64,000 bases of DNA from Marsupella aquatica. Lineage: Eukaryota; Marchantiophyta. A program made the position numbers and the translations under genes. The stretch is taken from contig OZ316898.1 in assembly GCA_973895155.1 (NCBI GenBank), positions 6,572,001 to 6,636,000 of the forward strand, written 5' to 3'. Positions within the stretch are counted from its first letter, which is position 1; each line of letters begins with the position of its first letter. The notes below the pieces were generated by a model, which had not been told where the DNA came from, made no database searches, and saw nothing but the letters and a program-made list of their open reading frames with translations. Of the stretch, positions 38,584-46,709 are shown in pieces.

Positions 38584-39567
38584 TCTGACAGAATGGCAAA
38601 ATGGTAAGGGTGTTTCCAGCCTTGGTTTATTATTTCCCTCAAGTAAATCATCAAGAACGAAGAAACCACACCCGAACGCAAAAAATATTTAGAACTTTAC
38701 CGTTACCTCAACAGATAAATTTGAGATAAATGGCAACGGATGACCGTTGAAAACAAAATGTTTCTGTTAATTTAACGGACATTTTCACAATGGAGAATAA
38801 TAGCACCAAGCGCTAGCAAAAACACTACCAGATCTCCGTTCAAAAGCGTGATATTTAAAATCAGAATTCTGCAAAACGTGACTTTGTTTGATACTCTACA
38901 TTGATAGCGCCTGGCGCTATTATTGCGGAAAATGAAAAAACTAGAAATTCTCATGTATATGATGGAACATTTGAAAGATTTTACGAATGTTAGACAACAA
39001 TCAATAATAGCGCCGGGCGCTATTATAGAAACTCAGTGGATTACTAGTATTTCAGGGTCGACTCACAAGAAAATATGTATACTTTTTGGTCTAGAAGGAG
39101 TGATGTTTATGATAGCGCCGGGCGCTATTAATGTTTATCCTCCGAGTTGTCTGTCCAATGGATATTTGTAACGGTAACTTTATGCCTGTGTGACCGTTTT
39201 TACCTCTTGAATGAATGTTAATTATGAGATTCTTCGTTACATTTGAGTAGCCACGTCAGCACTATATGCCAACTATCCCTTTCTCTTTGGTTCGATTGCT
39301 CGATTACCTGATATTTTTCATCATGGAACATTCATATTTAAGTCAGTTGTCGGTCTTTTTAGGATCTTTTTCCTGTCAAAGGTCAATTTGACAGATCTGA
39401 TCTTGCTATGTGATTTGCTATCGTGTCATTCTGTTGCGGGAAAACGGTCTCCATACTGGCTGTTTCGGACGTGGGTCGTATCTATTCGGTTGCAACAGTA
39501 CGTTACAGGCCTTCGTGAGTGGCTGAGAACTCTCCAAATTTTAGGGCCAAAGGCTCTTTATCCAGAT
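38584..39567. promoter_or_regulatory. Divergent promoter region with four regularly spaced palindromes
   Basis: The 984-bp spacer between the two divergent starts carries palindromes at 38801, 38905, 39008 and 39113, spaced 104, 103 and 105 bp. Nothing in it looks coding. The open frame that begins at 39388 is in frame with the methylase gene, but I take the ATG at 39568 as the likelier start because the sequence before it has no domain character. Confidence 0.55.
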
Positions 39568-42500
39568 ATGGACAACACTTCCCCGGGTAATTCTCAAACA
39601 TCGGAGACATCTTTCGCTGGTTCTGTTTACACACGACGCGTTACTCGCTCGACTGCATCGCATTCTCTTTGGAACTCTGCGCAAACTTTCCCAACGTAGA
39701 GACGAGGTGTCATGGAGAACTCGAGTGATTTCATCATGGAAGACGGGTGTGAAGGGTCGCTAGCGATGGGAGATGTGATTGCCAAACATGCAATGTCGTT
39801 TGGCACTGATTTCAGAGGAGAGCCCAAGGACCCTCCGCGTATACCGCTTTGTCACCTAGTCAATATGGAAGTTGTTCGGACTCTCCAGAAGGAGAGTGCT
39901 TCAATCGAGAAGCTAAAAGAATCATTTCGCAGTTCCGGTTACAACTCCTCCATTGGGATGCAATTCTATGTGCAACCCGCTGATTCTGAAGGCGTCATCC
40001 AATTTTGTACCCCGGAATTCGCGAGAGTTGGGATGCTGTCTGGACAGTCTAGAATGAGAAATTTGAAGCGGACTGTGAAGCAAATCCAGATTTCCTTGTC
40101 TTAAAAGACAAGATGTTTTGTGTGTTCGACGGGAATCATCGTCTGTATTCCTGGTCGCAGGTAACAAAAGAGAACCCCGAAAATGTCAAGTACCACCCTC
40201 GTGTGCTATGCACTGTATTCAAGGGAGATCGAGGTTCTCTTATTGAGATTGAAGCCGCCATGCACACTGTCAATCAGTAAGTTTGGTCATTTTCTTTGAT
40301 TTGGACAAATTTTCAATTGTGGGATTTTGGTTAGCGTTTGGCGCTAACAAATTATGGTTGTGTACAGATTGGGGCAAGCCGTTGTAGAACCGTCGTGGAT
40401 CCTCGATGCTGACAGAATTAGTCGGATTCTGTCCCATGACCTTGATTATTACAAGACGATAATTGACGCCAGAAACTTCAAACGCTTTGAGGCAATTCGC
40501 GCAAAGACAAGGAAAGGCTCTTGGTATACAAAGAAGATGCCTTTGGAGGCCCTTGTATACATCTTGTGCGAGAACAAGATCAAGTCATACTCTGTGCAAT
40601 TCAAACTGGACATGGCGACTGCAAACACTCAAGGGAGGCCGTGGTCAAAGGAGGAGGTCACCAAGCGTCATGCGGCAATGATGAAGGAGGCCACAAAAGA
40701 ATGGAGCGTGAAGACCTCAAAGATCACTCCACACCTTAGCCCCAAATTCGAAGATTTTCTGTCAACATGTGCGGAAATGTACACGCTGACAGAGAAAAAC
40801 AAGCGAGAACAGAAAGTAGACGCTGTGGTTTGCACGATGGATCGTGCTCGTCTCTTTACTGCCGTCTCAGCTTTGGACTCAAAGTTGCATTCCACTCTTC
40901 TTGTGGCGCATTGCACGCCCGAACTTTGCAAGCAATTTTTCCATCCGCCGAGTGTGAACGACGAACCAGTTAAACAATGGTGTCACACTTGGCACATGTG
41001 GAGTTGGATCGAAGGAATTTCAATGGGGATGATGCAGACTGCTCTCAGACAAGTTCAATCTGTCATGCCTCCGGAACGACTTGTCACAGGAGGTGTAGAA
41101 ACTTTTGATGCTTTAGTGCAGACCATTTGCAATGATTTCAAAAGTTACGGAGATACAGTCAAGGCAAAGTTTTTTAACACAATGTGGGCGTCAAAGTACG
41201 GGGAGAAAGAAGATTTTTCTTCCCAAAACCAGAAGCGGGCAAAGAGATACCTTTATCGGTTCTTCTTGTCCATGGAGAGCAATTCTCCTGAATATTTCTG
41301 GGCTTATCCTCCTGCGTTCCAGAGGTGGTCGGTCATGGATGGGGATGATTTCAGTGAGGTTTACTCGATGTATCCTGCAGAAGGAGCCAATCCTCCACGT
41401 GATATTTCCGTTTGGGAGCGAACAAACTGTCCCTGGTACCTTGATACTGATAAGTGGGATACACCTTTTGATGAATCTGAGAAAGACGCCTTTTTGAAAT
41501 TGTCCAAATCTTTAGTTCCTCGCAAATGGTTGTCTGAGATGAAGGAAGGATTGTTGGGAGACGTTGAAGCTTCTGCAGTGGAGCTTCAAAAAATATGTGA
41601 GACTAAAGTCTTACATGTTGACAGGAGCCGAAAACCTCGCGCAAAAGTAAAAGTTGATACAGGATTGAATAGCCCATCCACGAGATCCGGAAGAAAACGT
41701 AAGTTATATGACTTTTTGAAGTTCTTCTTGATCTTTTCCTCTGAAATTCACTTAGTTGTTTGCATTGATTTTGGTTAGCGCCAAGCGCTACTTTAAACTA
41801 TTAAATGTATACTCATACAAGAGAATTTAGAAAGTAAATGTTTGGCTAGCGCCGGGCACTGTTATAGTTTCCCCAGTGTTCTTACCTTTTCGATTCTCTG
41901 TAGGGGGTAGGAAATCAGAGGGAGAAGAAACTCAAGATGCAACGACGACCATTACCCCTGATCAATCTGAAGCAAACACTGAGGCTGACGATGCTACCCA
42001 AGAGCAGACTCCTCCTGCAAATACCAACATTGATCGTCCAGTTGATGCCACAAGCACCAGGAAAAAGAAGAAGAAAAATCTTGATCTCGGTTCTTCTTCT
42101 AGAGATTCGTATGCATGTACTGGCGTCCAACGAGAAGTTGGTCAATTCAAGTCCAAAGTTTGCCGTCATATGTTTGTTGAGTCCAGTCTAATGGACTTTT
42201 TTGATTCTGTTTTTACAAAAGAGACTAAACCCAGGTGGGTGACGAATGTCGAGAAGTGGGGAAAAGACTTAGTGACACTTGGTCTCCGAGAGAAAGGGGT
42301 AGTTAGGGGAGGCAAGTTGAGATCTTTTGGGGTGGATGCGGGTTTTGTCTACCTACCGACAGGTCTACGACCTTCTTTGCTTCACCGAAAATCGCCAAAG
42401 TGGAATGTACCGGATCACCGAATGGTTGGCTCTTTCTTTCGGGCAATGGACCCATTTCTTGCCGATGATGGGTTGTTAGCAGTTTTGCACACTGGGGAGT

Positions 42501-43773
42501 ATGACCAGATCTCCCAAGTAATTTTGGCCAGCCAAGATTCCCAAAAGTTCTAGTGCCTCAAAACGCTCAACGTTGTTATGGGTGCCCCAATGTACATGGC
42601 CAAAAGCGATTGTCAGGTAATTGTCCTTTTGAATCAAGAGAATCATTTGCTAGCGCTTGGCGCTATTAATAGATCTCATTTCATGTTTGATGTTCACATG
42701 TAAATATCCTTGTGTACGCAGGGTCTTTTGGGTAGCGCCAGGCGCTATTAATATATGTTACCAAATCTCATATTGAATATTGTTTATTTTCCAGGTTTTC
42801 ACCTTAAGACTTGATATCTAAGTTAGTCGAGTTACATCGAAGGTTAGGGTCCCCAAAGATTCAAAGTTCAAACCTTTGTCTTCAACCGAGGACCCTTCAA
42901 TCACAAACCTCATTGGGCTGCAGACTCTGAAGAAGGATCCTGTTCCAGAAGCTACATTTGCAGGGAATGCACGACTACCGGTTGGCTTCATGCAGTCTGT
43001 CTTGGAGTTAATTTCTCGTCCGGGAGATATTATTATGGACTGGACGGTTGGGTCAGGAAGTACATTTGTGGCTGGTGATTTTTGTGGCCGTTTCATCCTT
43101 GGGATTGAGAATCGCAAGGAATTTGTTTGTATTGTAGAGAGGATATACACTGACCTTCTCCTCCCGAAAGAATCGAGTGAGGCTGGTCCGAGCAAAGACA
43201 TGGAGAAAAAAGTGAAAGATAAAGTTCGATCTATTCTGAATTTTGATTCTGAAGAAGAAGAAGACGATGTAGCTGATGAAGAGGCCGGGATTGATGTCCA
43301 GAAAGAAGGAGAGAAAAAGGATGAGGGGAATTCAGAAGGAGAAACGGAAGATTCAGATTCTTCTGAGTAATGCCCGTAAGCTTCTTTACATTACTTAACT
43401 TTCCATTTTCTTTTTATCTTGTATACTTGAATTACTGGAATCTCTCGAAGTGTACTTAGTGTTTCAACTGACTCGCAGGTCAGAGTGGAATCTTCGCGAG
43501 AGGTTCAATCTGCGAAGGAAATTTTCAAGCAAAGTCCTAATTACCCCTGAGAAACCATTTGTATTGCCTTCATACGCAGAGTATGCCGCTCGCAAAGAAG
43601 AGAGTAGAAGAACCCTGACTTGGGAGAATAAGGGCTTGCGATTGAGACGTGGTTTGGATAGAAAGTTCATCCGTCATCCATTTGTCGATGATATGGCACG
43701 AAATGAATTTATCAACGATGAAGCAGAGAGTACGGATAGATCGGAGAGTAGTGAGTCGGAATCTGGAGATTAG
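39568..43773 (+). pseudogene. ParB-like domain fused to amino-DNA-methyltransferase-like domain (several lesions)
   Basis: Five exons: 39568-40276, 40368-41698, 41904-42616, 42795-43366 and 43479-43773, all with GT-AG introns; repaired length is about 1,200 residues. Exon 1 ends in MFCVFDGNHRLYSW, the DGNHR signature of ParB/sulfiredoxin-like domains. Exon 2 is a long region with no recognised domain. Exons 3-4 carry the methylase fold in permuted order: VDAGFVYLPTGLRP where DPPY-type motif IV is expected, then DWTVGSGSTFVAGDFCGRF and ILGIENRKEF, matching the F-x-GSG-T motif I and following strand of N4/N6 amino-methyltransferases. The end is acidic and basic-rich. Lesions: TAG at 39697, a frameshift near 40045, TAG at 42551, TAA at 42819. 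Even when read through, motif IV lacks the DPP residues, so catalysis is doubtful in this copy. Three of its four introns carry the element's palindrome. Confidence 0.65.
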
Positions 43774-44175
43774 ATTACATTGGATTAGGTTAGTTTGAAT
43801 TAGATTAGTTATATATTCATGATTTTAAAACATATTACCTCCTCCAAAATAGTAGCGCCGGGCGCTACTTATTGTACGCATCAATTTTATATAAATACGA
43901 AGTGGGAAAGGTATTAGCTTCCGCATATCTTTTTGTGATGTGAAGTGTAGTGTAATGTTTTCCAAACTGCAAGTACATGTACTGATGTACGATGAAAATC
44001 CTTAATGACCTTGACTACCATACGTACCTGTTTTCCTAGGTTGAATTCCTTCGCAACGGTAGGTATTTCGACACCCTCTTCAATTTTACACCCTCTCTGT
44101 TTGACATCGCCGATGTTCGAGGATTTCCAGGAGCTCTTTTGCATTTAGCGCTGCATAGACATTGATCCAGAGACC

Positions 44176-44646
44176 ATGGAGAAAGGAAAGCAAGTCTTGT
44201 GTGAGAGAATTGCCGGCCCCACAAAGTTGGAAGAAAAAGCTTCAATTGATTTGCTTGCCTCAGAGGTCCCGATCGACGAGACTCCTCACCCTATCACCTC
44301 AATGGAGAGAAATCGACTATGGCTGGCCTCGGACGAGGGGATAAGCCTTTGAGCAAAACCAGAATCATGCCCTGATTCGTCTCCTCCCCGGTCTTTTAGA
44401 GAACGGTTCTCTATTCACGATCCGGATCCTTCCGATGTCTATAGGGTTGGACGGACGGCGTTTTTCAGGGGCATTCAACAATGGACCGGGCGAGTCGGAT
44501 TTTCTGACTCCAACATTCCAAATTGCAGGCTGAGGAGTCGCCTTCCAGGACCGCGTTTTTTTGCTGAGCGAGAGGATGGATTTCGCCAAGACGAGGATCG
44601 CTTCAATGCGGGAGTCGATGATGAGTGTCATTCATCGACGTCCTGA
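44176..44646 (+). pseudogene. Small third reading frame of the element (156 codons, one TGA)
   Basis: Starting at ATG 44176, the frame stays open for 471 bp except for one TGA at 44350-44352. It reads MEKGKQVLCERIAGPTKLEE, then after the stop a charged stretch with FRERFSIHDPDPSDVYRVGR and a C-terminal acidic run. I recognise no family. Its position downstream of the methylase gene and between palindromes at 43853 and 44690, plus the same pattern of a single nonsense codon, suggest that it is cargo of the same element. It may instead be chance. Confidence 0.4.
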
Positions 44647-45095
44647 GATTGTTTGAAAGATGGAGTCTTCTTAAAGACTTTTGCGATAGTAGCGCCTGGC
44701 GCTACCGCCATCGGAGATTGAAGGTGTTAGGTTGTAGTCTCGGTTCTCCATGTTTTCTTGCGAGCTTACTACATCCCAGTTCTTTAGCCGTTTTTCTGCT
44801 CGCGGTATCTCTTAAGATTTTGTATTGTCGTCGGGCTTTGTGTTTTTGCTACCATGTAACACACATTTTAAAGTAGCGCCAGGCGCTACTAATATACTTG
44901 GCATTTTTATACACCCTTTTTATTGATGGATGTCACAAATATTGTGTAAATTTCCTCACTTATTTTACTGTTACCATTTCCTGTTTCCTGTTACTGTTTC
45001 CTGTCACGGCGAAAAACCTCTGTTCTTGCTCGTGTTCCTTCTGGCTTGTGTTCCTTTTGGCTTGTGTTCCTTCTGTTCCCGCTCGTGTTCCTGCT

Positions 45096-45734
45096 ATGTC
45101 GACCCTTGAGGATGTGCGAATTGCAATGAAGGAGCGGCCAGATAGCGTCATTGGGCCAATCCCGGTATATGTTTGTAACTTTCACTCTGATTTCCCATGG
45201 CCCAAAAAGTTCACTTACAGAGGTTGCAGGCATGGCATTGGCGGTGGTTTGGTTTGTGGGAAGTCCATTGAGGCAGCAGAGCAATGCAAGCACGACCCAC
45301 TGGTAGACGGTAACAATTGTCATTTGTATAGGTTCAATATTTGCATGGTGGATGCATATGAGAACACTGGGCCATTCAAGGCCACTATCTTTCAAGTTGC
45401 ACGAGAGCTTGTGGACATGACTGCTGACAAATTTGTAGAGTATGGTACCATTCGCCAACTTGAAACAATGCACCAGCAAATTTCTCAGATCCCATACTGT
45501 CTAGTGTGGATTAAGGCAGGACGACACTCTGCTGTTGTGAATAAGCTCGTTGTTGAGATGTGGCGATGCCCTCCTAGTCGTGCCCCTGTGAGAACAAGAG
45601 TTGAGAAAGTGATCAGCAAAAGCAATCTTGTGGATGCTGATGTCCTTATGCAGCAATTGGAGGTGACTACAACAATGATTTCAAAGTTTTGTTTGTCCAC
45701 CATCGAATCCACCGAAGACTCGAAAGGCAAATGA
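45096..45734 (+). CDS. RPA70 C-terminal-like zinc/OB-fold protein
   Basis: 212 residues from the ATG at 45096 (MSTLEDVRIAMKERPDSVIG). The frame is open further upstream to 44898, but that stretch translates the low-complexity boundary repeats, so I prefer the later ATG. The core pattern C(7)GGLVCGK...EQC(9)NNC followed by LYRFNICMVDAYENTG, FKATIFQVARELVDMTADKF matches the zinc-ribbon and OB-fold layout of the C-terminal domain of replication protein A large subunit, including the D-x-T/N-G turn and the A-x-E/L-L-x-M-s-A-D helix. RPA-like single domains often travel with plant transposons. It has no internal lesion, unlike its neighbours. It lies between the palindrome block and the Mutator-like genes, and I cannot say which it belongs to. 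Confidence 0.6.
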   Translation: MSTLEDVRIAMKERPDSVIGPIPVYVCNFHSDFPWPKKFTYRGCRHGIGGGLVCGKSIEAAEQCKHDPLVDGNNCHLYRFNICMVDAYENTGPFKATIFQVARELVDMTADKFVEYGTIRQLETMHQQISQIPYCLVWIKAGRHSAVVNKLVVEMWRCPPSRAPVRTRVEKVISKSNLVDADVLMQQLEVTTTMISKFCLSTIESTEDSKGK

Positions 45735-46709
45735 TAGGGATATTGTGTCATGCAGAATACGTTTTGGTTGTTGTATTCTTGTTATTTCTTGAAGAGATTG
45801 GTGGTTTGGTAAGATGATTTAGTGTCATTTAGCATTCTCCGTAGCTTCAATGATGAACAATTCGCATTTCAGATGAGTATTGGGGGAGCCCTTCAGTTGC
45901 ATAATTTTGAAAACCTGTATTGTGTAATGGGTATTTTCTCTTGCGTTATGAATAGAATACAACATTGTTTATGTATTCTCTGATCTATCTGTTATGTAAC
46001 ACGTTGCAACATTCTTTTGTATGTTGAGAATACAACACAGAATACTACATGGTTTATGTATTCTTTGAATTCTATTTCATGTAACACGTCTAGGTTGCGC
46101 CTGCTTTGCTACTTCATTGCTAGGGTTTAGGGTGCATGATCAGTTGCGCATATGCCTTATCTTTGGCGAGGGTTTAGGATTTTAGAGAGATGGCGGCCGA
46201 TGAGCGAGGAGGATTGTTTTAGGGAGGGATTCCACTATTGGAGCTCGCAAATCGATCGATCGATTTAGGGAGCTGGTGAAGGGGGATCCCTGGGAATCAC
46301 TCATTGGATTATTAGAACGGGGTGTGAACAAATGAAGGTTATTTTTAATCTTGTTAGAGTAATAATTATAATCAAAAACTTATACTAAAGGCATTTAAAA
46401 ATCCAATTTTGGTAAAAAAATTAGTTTTTATGTTCATGAAGGTATTTAAGAATTGTCAAAGTCATGTTATAAATGGTACAAGGGTATATTTAATTGAATT
46501 TATTTTTAAATTTATTTTTTCAAATTGGGAGCTGGTGAAGGGGGATTGCAAGCGATTGGGAGCGATTGGGAGTGATCGATTGGGAGCTGGTGAAGGGAGC
46601 GCGCGATTAGGAGTGAGTGAGTATAGAGCGATTCAGGGAGCTGATGCTGGTGAAGGGGGACTGTGAAATCACTTGGGATTGCCTATCGGGTGATTGGAGT
46701 GAGTGTCGA
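45735..46709. repeat. Spacer with duplicated GAATACAAC segment and GGGAGCTGGTGAAGGG repeats
   Basis: A ~50-bp stretch is duplicated (about 45954-46005 and 46040-46091), each ending in ATGTAACACGT. The word GGGAGCTGGTGAAGGG recurs at about 46269, 46526 and 46580, with a variant at 46638. GAATACAAC and its inverse also mark the tandem array at 49.9-51.5 kb, hinting that both belong to the Mutator-like element. Confidence 0.5.

Larger units (their letters stand above)
34686..44888. repeat. Sixteen interspersed 15-bp palindromes (TAGCGCCNGGCGCTA)
   Basis: Copies start at 34686, 34753, 36441, 36498, 38801, 38905, 39008, 39113, 40332, 41776, 41847, 42651, 42733, 43853, 44690 and 44874. Most keep both TAGCGC and GCGCTA arms around a variable 3-bp centre; four (36441, 38801, 40332, 41847) have one or two arm changes. 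At 39004-39026 the arms extend to 11 bp. Every copy lies in an intron or spacer: one or two in each of the first three introns of the methylase gene, two in the single intron of the transposase gene, four between the divergent starts. I found none in an exon and none elsewhere in the window. Confidence 0.93.
34508..45009. mobile_element. Transposon-like block with transposase, ParB-methylase and dispersed palindromes
   Basis: The boundaries are set by an inverted motif: 34508-34533 (inverse of TTACTGTTTCCTG...TCACGG, with a 7-bp TTTCCTG duplication) and 44991-45009. All 16 copies of the TAGCGCC-N-GGCGCTA palindrome lie inside, the outermost at 34686 and 44874. Cargo: a minus-strand DDE-type gene (38583-34995), a divergent plus-strand ParB-methylase gene (39568-43773) and a small frame (44176-44646). 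Each of the three carries at least one internal stop, so this copy is probably no longer autonomous. I do not see a clean target-site duplication. Confidence 0.55.

Noticed and set aside
42551-42553. Treating the TAG as the 3' end of a tiny intron (about 40 bp from CAAG-TAATTT)
   Set aside because: Too short for plant splicing, and removing it would delete protein-like sequence; a nonsense change is simpler.
39697-42821. RNA editing or stop-codon recoding to explain the in-frame stops
   Set aside because: All three stop types occur together with frameshifts, and this is nuclear DNA, so ordinary decay explains them better.
34686-44888. CRISPR-like array of short palindromic repeats
   Set aside because: Spacing is irregular over 10 kb, there are no fixed-length spacers, and the setting is a plant nuclear transposon with spliceosomal introns.
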